A DNA stretch of 64,000 bases from an uncultured Hyphomicrobiales bacterium (GCA_903931945.1 CAIZEI010000202.1:1-64000), one strand, 5' to 3'. Positions 44,595 to 55,306 are shown, counted from the stretch's first letter. The notes: generated by a model from the sequence alone, not told the origin. Numbers and translations: made by a program.

Positions 44595-45141
44595 GATGCG
44601 CGATAACATCTATTTCGATCTCATTGTATTGCTTGCGCCGCTGTCGCTGGCCGCCGTGGGCGGCGCGACGGGCCTTTATGCGCCCTTCCAGCACGAGATG
44701 GTGGAGCTGCGACATTGGGTCACGCCCCGCGAATTTTTCGATTTGTTTGCAGTCGCGCGGCTCGCGCCCGGCCCCAGTTCCATGCTGGCGCCGATGATCG
44801 CGTTCAAATTTGCAGGCTTCGCCGCTGCTCTGGTGGCTGCTTTGGCGCTCTATCTGCCCTCTTCGGCGCTGGTCTATGCCGTATCCCTGGTGTGGTCGCG
44901 TTATCGCGACCGGCCCTGGCGCAAGGCGGTGGAGCAGGGGCTCGCGCCTGTTGCTGCGGGCCTCGTGCTGGCGGGCGTGCTGAGCCTGTTGCGCGTGGTC
45001 GATGGCGGGCCGATTGCCTGGGCGACGGTTATCGCCGCCGCCGCTCTGTTGATCTGGAAGCCGAAGCTGCACCCGTTGCCTCTGCTGGGCGCGAGCGCCG
45101 CGATTTTTCTGGTCGCGCATTTTCTGGGCGCGCCGGTGTGA
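44578..45141 (+). CDS. Chromate transporter family protein, C-terminal half protein
   Basis: The partner of the preceding half-transporter, about 187 aa with five to six membrane helices. It shows LSLAAVGGATGLYAPFQHEMV, WVTPREFFDLFAVARLAPGPSSM and APMIAFKFAGF, the second-half CHR signatures. The ATG at 44578 overlaps the end of the first gene; an ATG at 44596 is also possible. Its last 113 bp overlap the 3' end of prmB on the other strand, which is unusually long for a convergent pair. Confidence 0.82.
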   Translation: MIWRPEMRDNIYFDLIVLLAPLSLAAVGGATGLYAPFQHEMVELRHWVTPREFFDLFAVARLAPGPSSMLAPMIAFKFAGFAAALVAALALYLPSSALVYAVSLVWSRYRDRPWRKAVEQGLAPVAAGLVLAGVLSLLRVVDGGPIAWATVIAAAALLIWKPKLHPLPLLGASAAIFLVAHFLGAPV

Positions 45142-46036
45142 AGGCCTCCGCAGGCAGGTAGAAGACTTCGCCGACGCTTTCTTCGGTGTCGAGCCACAAA
45201 AACGGCAGGTCGGGATATTCAGCTTCAAGAATGTCGCGGTCCTCGCCGATTTCGCAGATCAGGCCGCCGCCCGGTTCAAGGTGGGCGCCCGCCTGCGCCA
45301 GAATGCGCCGCACGATGTCAAACCCGTCCACCCCGCCGGCGAGCGCCATCACGGGCTCATGGCCGAATTCGGCTGGCAGGTCCGCCATCACGGATTCAGC
45401 GACATAGGGTGGGTTGGTGATGATGAGATCGTAACGCCGGCCTTTCACCGGCGCAAAAAGATCGCCCTCGTGCAGCGTCACGCGATCGGCAAGACCGTAA
45501 TCCCCGACATTGCGGCGCGCGACTTCGAGCGCATCGGGCGAGAGGTCCGTTGCGTCAATCCGGGCGTGCGGGAAGACGCCCGCCGCCAGCAGCGCAAGGC
45601 AGCCAGAGCCGGTGCAGAGATCGAGCGCGCTGGATATATCATCGGGGTCGGCGATAAGCGCGCCCTCGCCGCCCACCAGCGCCTCGCTGCGCAAAAGTTC
45701 GCCGATGAACGAGCGTGGCACGAGCACGCGTTCATCGACATAAAACGGCGCTCCGCCAACATAGGCCTTGTGCAACAGATAGGCGGCGGGCTTGCGGGTT
45801 TCCACGCGCGCCTCGATCAAGGCCGACAGACGTTCGCGTTCATCGGGCAACAGCCGCGCATCCAGAAAGGGCTCCAGCTGATCGATGGGCAGATGCAGGC
45901 CCTCAAGAATGAGATAGGCGGCCTCGTCAAGCGCCGATGTCGCGCCATGGCCGAAGAACAGCCCGGCTTGCGTAAAACGGCTGATCGCCCGGCGCAGAAA
46001 ATCGCGCGGCGTGAAGAGATGTTCGGCATCGGTCAT
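45029..46036 (-). CDS. prmB: Ribosomal protein uL3 glutamine methyltransferase PrmB
   Basis: An S-adenosylmethionine-dependent methyltransferase that modifies a Gln of ribosomal protein L3. The HemK-family NPPY motif is in LIITNPPYVAES, the SAM-binding loop is LDLCTGSGCLALLAA, and an N-terminal helical domain includes KPAAYLLHKAYVGG and the conserved FYVDERVLVPRS. The ATG at 46036 (AGGA upstream) gives 335 aa. The last 35 residues are an Arg/Ala/Ser/Pro-rich tail beyond the domain. That tail is encoded opposite the chromate transporter gene. Confidence 0.92.
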   Translation of the reverse strand: MTDAEHLFTPRDFLRRAISRFTQAGLFFGHGATSALDEAAYLILEGLHLPIDQLEPFLDARLLPDERERLSALIEARVETRKPAAYLLHKAYVGGAPFYVDERVLVPRSFIGELLRSEALVGGEGALIADPDDISSALDLCTGSGCLALLAAGVFPHARIDATDLSPDALEVARRNVGDYGLADRVTLHEGDLFAPVKGRRYDLIITNPPYVAESVMADLPAEFGHEPVMALAGGVDGFDIVRRILAQAGAHLEPGGGLICEIGEDRDILEAEYPDLPFLWLDTEESVGEVFYLPAEAFTPARPENARPEKSRRSRPAEATGAASASRSTERRRR

Positions 46037-46122
46037 AGGCGCGTCCTGCAATTGTCGGGCGAGCGATAGACGATTGGCGGCGCAATGCCAAACGGGGAAG
46101 CGCTGGCGAGGTCCTGCCTGCG

Positions 46123-46551
46123 TCAGATCACTGTCAGGTGTTTTCGCCCTTGCTTGACGGCATCGACTGACAATCGTCGATCCAGGGTCGCCAGCTTGCC
46201 ATTCTTCGACGCAGCAAGCGCCAGCAGGCAGGAATCGGTTACCTGACCCGATGTCAACAGTTTTTGGCTGTCCAGAAACGTGCTGCTTCGCGCGCAGATG
46301 TCGTCGGGCCAGAAGACATGGCCGGGCAGCGCTGTCAGCGCAACCAGAAGCGGAATTGCCGCTGCCGGCGAGCCCGTCGAATTTGGATATTTCGGATTTC
46401 CGACAATGCGGATCAGTCCGTTTTCAGTGACGGGGCAGGTTGCCCAGTTCTGACGACCCTCAAGCGCAAACCAGTCATGCGCGGCGTCATGATTGACATG
46501 CGCGGGATCGATCAAGGCGATCAGGACATTGACATCGAGCAGATAGGTCAA
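46123..46551 (-). CDS. vapC: VapC-like PIN-domain toxin
   Basis: A 142 aa PIN-domain protein of the TA_PIN group that includes Rhizobial VapC proteins. It has Asp in YLLDVNVLIALID, VTENGLIRI, VTDSCLLALAA and LATLDRRL as the acidic metal site. It starts at a TTG that overlaps the antitoxin stop (TTGA), so translation is coupled. The length and motifs are complete. It is convergent with nothing; prmB follows downstream on the same strand 72 bp beyond. Confidence 0.87.
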   Translation of the reverse strand: MTYLLDVNVLIALIDPAHVNHDAAHDWFALEGRQNWATCPVTENGLIRIVGNPKYPNSTGSPAAAIPLLVALTALPGHVFWPDDICARSSTFLDSQKLLTSGQVTDSCLLALAASKNGKLATLDRRLSVDAVKQGRKHLTVI

Positions 46552-46775
46552 GGCTGTTCATCGCGCAGATCGTTGACGAGATCGAGCGTTACGGGAATGC
46601 CCGTCGCGCGCTGCGCGAGCAGGGGCACGCCGTTACGCGATCCCGTTGCGGCGGGTTTGCGCAGGCCGGTTCTGGCGAGATCCGACATAACCTCGCCAAT
46701 TGTTTTGCCCCTGTCGCGCGCGATGGCGCGCGCCGCCATCAGCACATCGTCGGCCAGATCGATCGTGGTTCGCAC
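46548..46775 (-). CDS. vapB: VapB-like ribbon-helix-helix antitoxin
   Basis: A 75 aa antitoxin starting with the ribbon-helix-helix pattern VRTTIDLADDVLMAARAIA and a second helix KTIGEVMSDLARTGL, followed by an unstructured toxin-binding tail. The GTG at 46775 has TGGAGA at good spacing; an earlier codon at 46793 would lie inside a heptamer repeat tract. It is followed by the overlapping PIN toxin gene. The repeats just upstream may affect its expression. Confidence 0.8.
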   Translation of the reverse strand: MRTTIDLADDVLMAARAIARDRGKTIGEVMSDLARTGLRKPAATGSRNGVPLLAQRATGIPVTLDLVNDLRDEQP

Positions 46776-46786
46776 AATACATCTCC

Positions 46787-46821
46787 ACATCAAACATCAA
46801 ACATCAAACATTAAACATCAA
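46787..46821. repeat. Five tandem heptamers ACATCAA upstream of vapBC
   Basis: Five head-to-tail 7-bp units, four identical and one with a single C-to-T change, occupy 46787-46821. They lie 12 bp before the vapB start codon, in its leader or promoter. The surrounding DNA is GC-rich, which makes the tract stand out. Confidence 0.9.
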
Positions 46822-47094
46822 TATAGACGATGAACGGGTGGAGTTCAAGAGTCGCCGCGGGCGGCAGGGCGCGCCACCGTTTTGCCATTCGCGAGCCGCG
46901 GCGCCCGCCCAGGCGTAGCAAGAAGCGTAAGAAACCTGCCGCTTGCTCCCGCGCGCCAAGCCTGCTATCAGCCGCCTCTCACATGTGGGAGGCTCGCCCG
47001 GTCGCCAATTTCCGGGAGTTCGCGCCGCACCACAAACTGCAACCGCTGACGGTGGCTCGCTTTTGCCGCCGCTCGCGCTTTATGGAGCAGACAA

Positions 47095-47541
47095 ATGGCG
47101 AAAAAGATCGTCGGTTATATCAAACTGCAAGTGCCGGCGGGCGCGGCCAATCCTTCGCCGCCCATCGGACCCGCGCTCGGTCAGCGCGGCCTCAACATTA
47201 TGGAATTCTGCAAGGCCTTTAACGCGCGCACGTCGCAGATGGAGCCGAAGTCGCCGATTCCGGTTGTGATCACAGCCTATCAGGACCGGTCGTTCACCTT
47301 CGAAATGCGCCAGCCGCCGGTCACCTTCTGGCTGAAGAAGGCCGCTGGTCTGAAAATCGGCAAGAAGCCAGCGTCCGGCTCCAAGACGCCCGGTCGCGGC
47401 TTTGTCGGCAAGGTGACCAAAGCGCAGCTGCGCGAGATCGCCGAAAAGAAAATGCAGGATTTGAACTGCCACACGGTGGAAGCCGCCGTGGCGATGATCA
47501 ATGGCTCCGCCCGCGCTATGGGCCTGGAAGTGGTGGAGTAA
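47095..47541 (+). CDS. rplK: 50S ribosomal protein L11 (uL11)
   Basis: A 148 aa ribosomal protein at the GTPase-associated centre. It begins [16 protein letters not shown] with the proline-rich [14 protein letters not shown]; the C-terminal RNA-binding domain ends with [12 protein letters not shown]. The ATG at 47095 has GGAGCAG upstream. It overlaps none but is followed after 4 bp by rplA. In most alphaproteobacteria secE and nusG lie directly upstream; here a vapBC pair is upstream instead. Confidence 0.98.
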   Translation: MAKKIVGYIKLQVPAGAANPSPPIGPALGQRGLNIMEFCKAFNARTSQMEPKSPIPVVITAYQDRSFTFEMRQPPVTFWLKKAAGLKIGKKPASGSKTPGRGFVGKVTKAQLREIAEKKMQDLNCHTVEAAVAMINGSARAMGLEVVE

Positions 47542-47545
47542 GACC

Positions 47546-48259
47546 ATGACCCATATCGGAAAACGCATCAAAGCCGCACGGGTTGGCGTCGAACGCATCA
47601 AGCTTTACCCGATCGATCAGGCAATCAAGCTCGTCAGGGAACGCGCCAAGGCGAAGTTCGACGAAACCATCGAAATCGCGATGAACCTTGGCGTCGATCC
47701 CAAACACGCCGACCAGATGGTTCGTGGCGTGGTCAATCTGCCCAATGGCACAGGCCGCACCCAGCGCGTGGCCGTGTTTGCGCGCGGCGCCAAGGCTGAG
47801 GAAGCAAGAGCGGCGGGCGCAGACATTGTCGGCGCCGAAGAACTCGTCACGCTCGTTCAGGGCGGCACGATCGATTTCGACCGCTGCATCGCGACGCCCG
47901 ACATGATGCCGCTCGTCGGTCGTCTCGGCAAGGTGCTCGGCCCGCGCGGCCTGATGCCGAACCCGAAGGTCGGAACTGTGACAATGGACGTGAAATCGGC
48001 GGTCGTCGCCTCCAAGGGCGGCGCCGTCGAATTCCGCGTCGAGAAGGCGGGGATTGTTCAGGGCATGGTTGGCAAGGCCTCGTTCGGCGACGAAAAGCTG
48101 ATCGAGAATATCAAGGCTTTCGTCGACGCCGTCGCCAAGGCCAAGCCGCAAGGCGCCAAGGGCACCTATATCCAGCGCGTCGCGATTTCCTCGACCATGG
48201 GGCCGGGCGTCAAGGTGGAGCCGGCGACGGTCGCCACACAGGGCCAGACGGGCGCCTGA
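47546..48259 (+). CDS. rplA: 50S ribosomal protein L1 (uL1)
   Basis: A 237 aa L1-stalk protein that can also act as a translational repressor of its own operon. The sequence is typical: [31 protein letters not shown] and MLPLVGRLG-type [26 protein letters not shown]. The ATG at 47546 lies 4 bp after the rplK stop. A strong terminator follows, so rplK-rplA form their own transcript here. Confidence 0.98.
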   Translation: MTHIGKRIKAARVGVERIKLYPIDQAIKLVRERAKAKFDETIEIAMNLGVDPKHADQMVRGVVNLPNGTGRTQRVAVFARGAKAEEARAAGADIVGAEELVTLVQGGTIDFDRCIATPDMMPLVGRLGKVLGPRGLMPNPKVGTVTMDVKSAVVASKGGAVEFRVEKAGIVQGMVGKASFGDEKLIENIKAFVDAVAKAKPQGAKGTYIQRVAISSTMGPGVKVEPATVATQGQTGA

Positions 48260-48283
48260 GCGGTCATTCTGTCAGGGATTTGG

Positions 48284-48313
48284 CCCCGTTCGCCATTGGC
48301 GAGCGGGGTTTTT
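48284..48313 (+). terminator. Intrinsic terminator after rplA
   Basis: CCCCGTTCGCC (48284-48294) and GGCGAGCGGGG (48298-48308) form an 11 bp stem with a 3-base loop, followed by TTTTT. It lies 25 bp after the rplA stop codon and separates rplKA from the downstream genes. Confidence 0.92.
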
Positions 48314-48318
48314 CGTAT

Positions 48319-49506
48319 TCAGGCCCGGGCCTGCGCTGTCGAGGACTTTTGCGCCGGTCTGGCTGGCGTTGACAAGATCAGCCGGCGGCACGGACCTTCG
48401 ATCCATTGGCGATTGGCGGCGGCGGCGATGAGACAGACAGCGAAAACGACAGAAAACCATGCGGTCTCGCCCCAATAATAGATGAAGGCGCGCATGATGA
48501 TCTGATGCAGCATGTAAAATGAAAAGCTGATCTCGCCGAGCCACACCCAGTTGCGTGCGCATAATGACTGACTGATCGCCCCGCGCGCATTGGCGAAAGC
48601 CACGATTGTCAGAGCGAATATCCAGCTTCCGCCAGAAGATAGAGCCCAAAGGCTCCAGGCGTTCCCGGCAGTCCGGGCGAGTGCGGCGCAGCCGACGAAA
48701 ATCCAGGCCGCCACGCCGGCAAGGGCCAATGTTTCCATCAGGGTCCAGGCCGTTCGTGACAGCAGGCTGGCGCGGACGAATCGCCGCCAAAGCAGGTAAC
48801 TCGCCATGCCGAGGACGAAATCGAAACCGCGGGTCAGCGGGCTGGCGTAGGACAGCAGATAGAGATTGGGGACGTTGGCGCGCGTGGGCTCAATGGCCCA
48901 GCCTGCTGCGCTCGCGAGCGTATAGGCGATCGCTGAGAGAATGGCTGCGCCAGCCAGTTTCCATGGCCAGTTTGTCTGGAACCCCGCAAGGAGAAACGGA
49001 AACGCGAGATAAAAGAACATCTCGGTCGAGAGGCTCCAGCTGACCCCGTTCCAGGCGTACTGGATGGGCACATTCGGAACCAGGGAATCCACCAGCAGAA
49101 GTTTGGCCAGCAATGCCGCAAACGTCGCATCGCGATCCGGACCGGCATAGACGATCAAACGCCACGGAAGGAGGGCAGCGAGCAAAACCAGCGCCGAGAT
49201 ATGGGTGGGGTAAAGTCTTGCAAGCCGAAGCCGCATGAAGCGGGCGGCGGTCAAGCCGGGCTGGCCGCTATAGACATGGGTCAGTATGAAGCCGGACAAA
49301 ACAAAGAAAAACGAAACGCCCTACCGTAGCCCCACTGCGGGCAATTGTCCCCAGGGAGAATGGAAATTCTCCTGGAAGTGCAGCATGGCAATCATCGCGG
49401 CGGCGAAAAACCGCAGGCTTGTCAAAGCTTTGAGGTCAGCTGGCACTGCGTTTTCCCGTTTATTCAGGAACAAAATGCCACGCCGGCGTTGCAGCGCCGT
49501 AAACAA
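48319..49506 (-). pseudogene. Acyltransferase family 3 (OafA-like) membrane protein, interrupted by an in-frame TAG
   Basis: Together the frame encodes about 395 codons of a polytopic O-acyltransferase. The N-terminal block ALTSLRFFAAAMIAMLHF is the first helix with the conserved Arg and His. The rest follows after a TAG at 49321-49323 with VSFFFVLSGFILTHVYSG, RARLARLYP-like RLRLARLYPTHISALV and SWSLSTEMFFYLAFP. Both halves are in the same frame, and the stop lies where Gln is usual (LRQGVSFFFVLSG), one base change from CAG. The second part could start at a TTG at 49299, but without the first helix it is unlikely to work. It is inserted between rplA and rplJ in opposite orientation. Confidence 0.8.
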
Positions 49507-49998
49507 ACGGCGGCAGATTTCAAAATGTCACAAAAACTTTCTGAAAAGCCCTTGCGCAGCGTATTGAGAATGGATAGAAGACGCGTGCGGGGTCGATTGC
49601 ATTTGCGGCCCCTTGATCAAAATTCAGCTTGCTTGTGACGCCTGCCGTTTTGCGGTGGATAGCATAAGCCAGAAAGGCCGGCGGACCCGGGGTCACCCTC
49701 GTGTCCCGTCCGGCCATGTCCTGTCCGAGACTGCCGGCGCCCGGCGTGATTCCTTCGGGATCATCAAGGGCTTAATCTTGTCGGCCCCTTCAATTGGGGG
49801 GCGAAGGCCAGCATAGACGGGGAAAGACCGGATGTGAGGACCGCTTGCGGTTCTGGTGTTGGTTCGACCCCTCTGTCCGTAGCGACCCCAATGGGTTGCT
49901 TCGGGGGCAGGTACCCGGTGTCGCGGGCGAACGCTCAGGCGTGACCTCGCGGCTCAATCAACCGGCGGAGCTTCATTCCGCCAAGTGGAGAGAGCACT
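49507..49998 (+). promoter_or_regulatory. rplJ upstream region with probable long structured leader
   Basis: About 490 bp without a gene. The first part holds the divergent start region of the acyltransferase. From about 49660 the sequence is rich in G/C inverted segments, for example CCGGCGCCCGG and a run GGATGTGAGGACCGCTTGCGG. In bacteria the rplJ mRNA has a leader that binds L10-L12 and represses translation, and this position fits. I did not fold it in detail. Confidence 0.45.
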
Positions 49999-50514
49999 GT
50001 GGACAGAGCGGAGAAAAAAGAGGCAGTCGCGGAACTGGCGGGGATTTTCAAGAAATCCCAGGTCGTTATCGTGGCCCACTACTCCGGCATGACCGTTGCC
50101 CAGATGCAGAATTTGCGTAAGCAGATGCGCGCAGCTGGCGCCACCGTTCAGGTCGCCAAGAACCGCCTCGTCAAAATCGCTCTCGAAGGCACTGGTGTCG
50201 CCGACATCGGCCCCCTGATGAAGGGGCCGACGCTGATCGCCTATTCGGACGATCCAGTGGCTGCGCCAAAGGTTGCCGTGGCTTACGCAAAGGAAAACGA
50301 CAAGCTCGTGATCCTCGGCGGCGCCATGGGGAAAACCGCACTGAACCCGGATGGCGTCAAGTCGCTTGCGACCCTGCCGTCTCTGGACGAACTGCGCGCC
50401 AAGCTCGTGGGCCTGCTTCAGGCGCCCGCGACCAAGCTCGCCCAGCTCTCCACCGCGCCGGCCGCCAAGCTCGCGCGCGTGTTCGCTGCCTATGCCGATC
50501 GAGATGCGGCCTGA
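49999..50514 (+). CDS. rplJ: 50S ribosomal protein L10 (uL10)
   Basis: A 171 aa stalk-base protein that binds L7/L12 dimers through its C-terminal helix and can repress its own mRNA. It starts at a GTG with GGAGAGAG upstream. Typical segments are [35 protein letters not shown] and the C-terminal [24 protein letters not shown]. rplL follows after 56 bp. Confidence 0.97.
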   Translation: MDRAEKKEAVAELAGIFKKSQVVIVAHYSGMTVAQMQNLRKQMRAAGATVQVAKNRLVKIALEGTGVADIGPLMKGPTLIAYSDDPVAAPKVAVAYAKENDKLVILGGAMGKTALNPDGVKSLATLPSLDELRAKLVGLLQAPATKLAQLSTAPAAKLARVFAAYADRDAA

Positions 50515-50570
50515 CGCGGCCAACCAGCATCATATCCCAACCGACATCATTCACATCAAGGACTGAAAAC

Positions 50571-50945
50571 ATGGCCAATCTGGAAAAAATCGTTGATGAA
50601 CTGTCAAGCCTGACCGTTCTCGAAGCCGCCGAACTTGCCAAACTGCTCGAAACCAAGTGGGGCGTTTCCGCCGCCGCCGCTGTGGCTGTCGCCGCGGGTC
50701 CCGCCGCCGCTGCTGCTGCGCCCGTGGAAGAGCAGACCGAGTTCACTGTTCTGCTTGCCGCCGCCGGCGACAAGAAAATCGAAGTCATCAAGGAAGTGCG
50801 CGCCATCACCGGTCTTGGCCTCAAGGAAGCCAAGGACCTGGTCGAAGCCGCTCCGAAGGCTGTCAAGGAAGGCGTGTCGAAGGAAGACGCAGCCAAGTTC
50901 AAGGCGCAGCTTGAGAAGGCCGGCGCGAAGGTCGAGCTTAAGTAA
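50571..50945 (+). CDS. rplL: 50S ribosomal protein L7/L12 (bL12)
   Basis: A 124 aa stalk protein with an N-terminal dimerisation domain ([24 protein letters not shown]), an Ala/Pro hinge and the C-terminal factor-binding domain ([35 protein letters not shown]). The length is normal for alphaproteobacteria. The ATG at 50571 has a usable but modest ribosome binding site. It is followed by a stable hairpin and rpoB. Confidence 0.98.
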   Translation: MANLEKIVDELSSLTVLEAAELAKLLETKWGVSAAAAVAVAAGPAAAAAAPVEEQTEFTVLLAAAGDKKIEVIKEVRAITGLGLKEAKDLVEAAPKAVKEGVSKEDAAKFKAQLEKAGAKVELK

Positions 50946-50983
50946 TCGCGTTGTCCGCCCTGGCGGATATCTGAAATATCGTG

Positions 50984-51010
50984 ACGGTCCCGGGTTGTTC
51001 CCGGGGCCGT
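50984..51010 (+). promoter_or_regulatory. GC-rich hairpin between rplL and rpoB
   Basis: ACGGTCCCGGG and CCCGGGGCCGT pair over 11 bp (one G-T wobble) with a 5-base loop. No T-run follows. In this position partial terminators or RNase processing sites often lower rpoBC expression relative to rplJL. Confidence 0.55.
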
Positions 51011-51167
51011 TGCGGCGTTCAAAGCGTCTGGACATTGGATCCGGGCGCCAGTTCCCGCCAGCGGCGGGATTAAGTCCGGGGCCCAGCCCCAGTGAAAACC
51101 GTCGTGAGACGGACAATTTCGGTGGGTCCATTCCGGCTACCCCCGCACGCGAGGCACGAGGAGCGAC

Positions 51168-54100
51168 ATGGCGCAGACGTTGGCTCAGACATTTACCGGC
51201 CGCAAGCGTATTCGCAAGGTGTTCGGACATATCCGCGAAGTCGGTGAAATGCCGAACCTGATCGAAGTTCAGAAAGCCTCATACGATCAGTTCTTGCTTG
51301 TGAACGAGCCGAAAGGCGGTCGTCCGGATGAGGGGCTGCAATCTGTTTTCAAATCGGTGTTTCCGATTTCAGACTTTGCCTCGACCGCGCTTCTGGAGTT
51401 CGTGAAATACGAATTCGAGGCGCCGAAATTCGACGTCGACGAATGTCGCCAGCGCGGGATGACCTTTGCCGCGCCGCTGAAAGTCACGCTGCGCCTCATC
51501 GTATTCGATGTGGATCCGGAGACGCAGGCCAAATCCGTCAAGGACATCAAGGAACAGGATGTCTATATGGGCGACATGCCGTTCATGACCATGAACGGCA
51601 CGTTCGTTGTCAACGGCACCGAGCGCGTGATTGTCTCGCAGATGCACCGTTCGCCGGGCGTGTTCTTCGATCATGACAAGGGCAAATCGCATTCGTCGGG
51701 CAAACTGCTGTTCGCCGCCCGTATCATTCCCTATCGCGGGTCGTGGCTCGATCTCGAATTCGACGCCAAGGATATCGTTCACGCCCGCATCGATCGTCGC
51801 CGCAAGCTTCCGGTGACCTCATTGCTTTATGCGCTGGGCATGGACGGCGAGGAAATTCTCAGCACGTTTTACGGCTCGATTACCTATACGAAGATGAAGG
51901 ACGGCTGGCGGATTCCCTATGACCCCGAGCGCATGAAGGGCATCAAGGCCACTGTCGATATGATTGACGCCGACACCGGCGAAATCGCAGTGGAGGCCGG
52001 CAAAAAACTGACGGTGCGCGGCGCGCGCCAGCTTCTCGAAAAGGGCCTCAAGGCGCTGAAGGCGCAGGACGACGATCTGTACGGCCAGTATATCGCCGAA
52101 GATCTCTACAATCCTGCGACCGGTGAAATCTTCGCCGAGGCAGGCGATGAAATCACCGCCAAGTCGCTGGCGCTGTTGCTGGAAGCCGGTTTTGAGACGC
52201 TTCCGGTTCTCGATATCGACCATATCAACATCGGGCCTTACATCCGCAACACGCTGGCTGCGGACAAGAATTCCTCGCGCGAGGAAGCCCTGTTTGACAT
52301 CTACCGCGTGATGCGACCGGGCGAGCCGCCGACCATCGACACCGCCGAGGCGATGTTCCACTCGCTGTTTTTCGATTCCGAGCGTTACGATCTCTCGGCG
52401 GTCGGTCGCGTGAAAATGAACATGCGCCTCGATCTCGACGCAGCCGACACCGTGCGCATCCTGCGCAAGGAAGACATTCTGGCTGTTGTGAAGGCGCTTG
52501 TCGGTCTGCGCGACGGACGCGGCGAAATCGATGACATCGATCATCTTGGCAACCGGCGCGTGCGTTCTGTCGGCGAGCTGATGGAAAATCAGTACCGTCT
52601 TGGCTTGCTGCGCATGGAGCGCGCAATCAAGGAGCGCATGTCCTCCGTCGATATCGACACGGTCATGCCGCAGGATCTGATCAACGCCAAGCCGGCCGCT
52701 GCCGCAGTGCGCGAGTTCTTTGGCTCATCGCAGCTTTCACAGTTCATGGACCAGACCAATCCGCTGTCGGAAATCACCCACAAGCGTCGTTTGTCGGCGC
52801 TTGGTCCGGGTGGTTTGACGCGCGAGCGCGCGGGCTTCGAAGTCCGTGACGTGCATCCCACGCATTATGGACGCATCTGCCCGATCGAGACGCCGGAAGG
52901 CCCGAACATTGGCCTGATCAATTCTCTGGCGACTTTTGCGCGGGTCAATAAATACGGCTTCATCGAAGCGCCCTATCGCCGCGTCAAGGATGGCAAGGTC
53001 ACCGACGACGTTGTCTATCTCTCGGCGATGGAAGAATCCAAACATCATGTCGCGCAGGCCAATGCCGCCATCGATCCGCAGGGCATGCTGGCTGACGATC
53101 TGGTTGTGACGCGCCATGCTGGCGATGTCGTGACGACGCAGCGTGAACGCGTTGATTTTATGGACGTGTCCCCCCGCCAGCTTGTGTCGGTGGCCGCCGC
53201 GCTCATTCCGTTCCTTGAAAACGATGATGCGAACCGCGCGTTGATGGGTTCGAACATGCAGCGTCAGGCGGTGCCGCTGGTGCGTAGCGATGCGCCGCTT
53301 GTCGGCACAGGCATGGAGGCGGTGGTTGCGCGTGATTCCGGCGCCGCAATTTCCGCTCGCCGCACAGGCATCGTCGATCAGGTGGATGCGACGCGTATCG
53401 TCGTTCGGGCGACCGAAGAAGCCGACCCGTCAAAACCCGGCGTCGATATCCATCGGTTGATGAAGTATCAACGCTCCAACCAGTCGACCTGCATCAATCA
53501 GAAACCGCTGGTGAAAGTGGGCGATTTTGTCCGCCAGGGCGACATCATTGCCGATGGTCCGTCGACTGATCTTGGCGATCTCGCGCTCGGTCGAAATGTG
53601 CTCGTCGCCTTCATGCCGTGGAATGGCTACAACTTCGAGGATTCGATCCTGCTCAATGAACGCATCGTCAAGGACGATGTGTTCACCTCCATCCACATCG
53701 ATGAATTCGAGGTGATGGCGCGCGACACCAAGCTGGGTCCGGAAGAAATCACGCGCGACATTCCGAACGTCTCGGAAGAGGCGCTGCGGAATCTCGACGA
53801 AGCCGGCATTGTCTATATCGGCGCGGAAGTGCAGGCCGGCGATATTCTGGTCGGAAAGATCACGCCCAAAGGCGAAAGCCCGATGACGCCGGAAGAAAAA
53901 CTTCTGCGCGCCATTTTCGGCGAAAAAGCATCGGACGTGCGCGACACGTCAATGCGCGTACCTCCCGGCGTGCAAGGCACGATCGTCGAGGTGCGTGTGT
54001 TCAACCGCCACGGCGTTGACAAGGACGAGCGCGCGCAGGCTATCGAGCGCGAGGAAATCGAACGTCTCGCGAAGGATCGTGACGACGAACTCGCCATCCT

Positions 54101-55298
54101 TGACCGCAACGTTTACACGCGTCTCTCCGGTCTGCTCGTCGACAAGGTCGCCCTTGGCGGTCCGAAGGGCTTCAAGAAAGAAACCAAACTCACCCGCGAA
54201 ATCATCGAGGAATATCCGCGCTCGCAATGGTGGGCGTTCGCTGTGGCCGAGGATCGCCTGATGGGCGAGATTGAAGCCATGCGCAAGCAATATGACGAAG
54301 CCAAGAAGGGGCTGGAAAGCCGCTTCCTTGACAAGGTCGAAAAGCTGCAGCGCGGCGACGAACTGCCGCCCGGCGTGATGAAAATGGTCAAGGTGTTCGT
54401 CGCGGTGAAACGCAAGATTCAGCCGGGCGACAAGATGGCCGGACGGCACGGCAACAAGGGCGTGGTTTCCAAAATTGTGCCGACCGAAGACATGCCTTTC
54501 CTCGAGGATGGCACTGCCGTCGATATCGTTCTGAACCCGCTGGGCGTGCCCAGCCGCATGAATGTCGGGCAGATCCTGGAAACGCATCTGGGATGGGCCT
54601 GCGCCGGTCTTGGCAAGCAGGTTGGCGAGGTTGTCAACGCCTATATGAAGACCAAGAACATCCGGCCCCTGCGCGAAAAGCTGGCTGGCATTTACGGCAA
54701 ACACGAAACCATCGACGCGCTCGACGATGCGTCGTTGGTCGAACTTGGCCAGAACTTGCGGCGCGGCGTGCCCATCGCCACGCCGGTGTTCGACGGCGCG
54801 CGTGAAAAAGACATTGTCGAAATGCTTGAGATGGCGGGTCTGCACGGCTCCGGCCAATCGACCGTTTACGACGGGCGGACGGGCGACCAGTTCGACCGGA
54901 AAGTGACTGTTGGTTACATCTACATGCTGAAGCTGCATCATCTTGTCGATGACAAGATTCATGCGCGTTCGATCGGCCCTTATTCGCTCGTCACCCAGCA
55001 ACCTCTGGGCGGCAAGGCGCAATTTGGCGGGCAGCGCTTTGGCGAGATGGAGGTCTGGGCGCTCGAAGCCTATGGCGCGGCTTACACGTTGCAGGAAATG
55101 CTGACCGTGAAATCCGACGACGTCGCGGGCCGCACCAAGGTTTACGAATCCATTGTGCGGGGCGACGATACGTTCGAGTCCGGCATTCCGGAAAGCTTCA
55201 ACGTGCTCGTCAAGGAAATGCGGTCGCTGGGTCTGAATGTCGAACTCAATTCGACGAAGCCGCCGCCCGAACTTCCGCCTGCCGAGGCGGCTGAATAG
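51168..55298 (+). CDS. rpoB: DNA-directed RNA polymerase subunit beta
   Basis: A 1376 aa polymerase subunit with the rifampicin-pocket region [39 protein letters not shown] intact as in sensitive strains (Ser/Asp/His/Ser positions are normal). Other conserved regions are [27 protein letters not shown]-type [17 protein letters not shown], and the C-terminal [25 protein letters not shown]. The ATG at 51168 has GAGGAG upstream. The 222 bp gap to rplL holds a hairpin. rpoC follows after 147 bp containing a palindromic repeat. Confidence 0.99.
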   Translation: MAQTLAQTFTGRKRIRKVFGHIREVGEMPNLIEVQKASYDQFLLVNEPKGGRPDEGLQSVFKSVFPISDFASTALLEFVKYEFEAPKFDVDECRQRGMTFAAPLKVTLRLIVFDVDPETQAKSVKDIKEQDVYMGDMPFMTMNGTFVVNGTERVIVSQMHRSPGVFFDHDKGKSHSSGKLLFAARIIPYRGSWLDLEFDAKDIVHARIDRRRKLPVTSLLYALGMDGEEILSTFYGSITYTKMKDGWRIPYDPERMKGIKATVDMIDADTGEIAVEAGKKLTVRGARQLLEKGLKALKAQDDDLYGQYIAEDLYNPATGEIFAEAGDEITAKSLALLLEAGFETLPVLDIDHINIGPYIRNTLAADKNSSREEALFDIYRVMRPGEPPTIDTAEAMFHSLFFDSERYDLSAVGRVKMNMRLDLDAADTVRILRKEDILAVVKALVGLRDGRGEIDDIDHLGNRRVRSVGELMENQYRLGLLRMERAIKERMSSVDIDTVMPQDLINAKPAAAAVREFFGSSQLSQFMDQTNPLSEITHKRRLSALGPGGLTRERAGFEVRDVHPTHYGRICPIETPEGPNIGLINSLATFARVNKYGFIEAPYRRVKDGKVTDDVVYLSAMEESKHHVAQANAAIDPQGMLADDLVVTRHAGDVVTTQRERVDFMDVSPRQLVSVAAALIPFLENDDANRALMGSNMQRQAVPLVRSDAPLVGTGMEAVVARDSGAAISARRTGIVDQVDATRIVVRATEEADPSKPGVDIHRLMKYQRSNQSTCINQKPLVKVGDFVRQGDIIADGPSTDLGDLALGRNVLVAFMPWNGYNFEDSILLNERIVKDDVFTSIHIDEFEVMARDTKLGPEEITRDIPNVSEEALRNLDEAGIVYIGAEVQAGDILVGKITPKGESPMTPEEKLLRAIFGEKASDVRDTSMRVPPGVQGTIVEVRVFNRHGVDKDERAQAIEREEIERLAKDRDDELAILDRNVYTRLSGLLVDKVALGGPKGFKKETKLTREIIEEYPRSQWWAFAVAEDRLMGEIEAMRKQYDEAKKGLESRFLDKVEKLQRGDELPPGVMKMVKVFVAVKRKIQPGDKMAGRHGNKGVVSKIVPTEDMPFLEDGTAVDIVLNPLGVPSRMNVGQILETHLGWACAGLGKQVGEVVNAYMKTKNIRPLREKLAGIYGKHETIDALDDASLVELGQNLRRGVPIATPVFDGAREKDIVEMLEMAGLHGSGQSTVYDGRTGDQFDRKVTVGYIYMLKLHHLVDDKIHARSIGPYSLVTQQPLGGKAQFGGQRFGEMEVWALEAYGAAYTLQEMLTVKSDDVAGRTKVYESIVRGDDTFESGIPESFNVLVKEMRSLGLNVELNSTKPPPELPPAEAAE

Positions 55299-55306
55299 GT
55301 TCGTGT

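Noticed and set aside
46700-47222. Open frames across the heptamer repeats and the rplK 5' region
   Set aside because: They arise because the repeats lack stops in some frames and they overlap vapB or rplK; translations are not protein-like.
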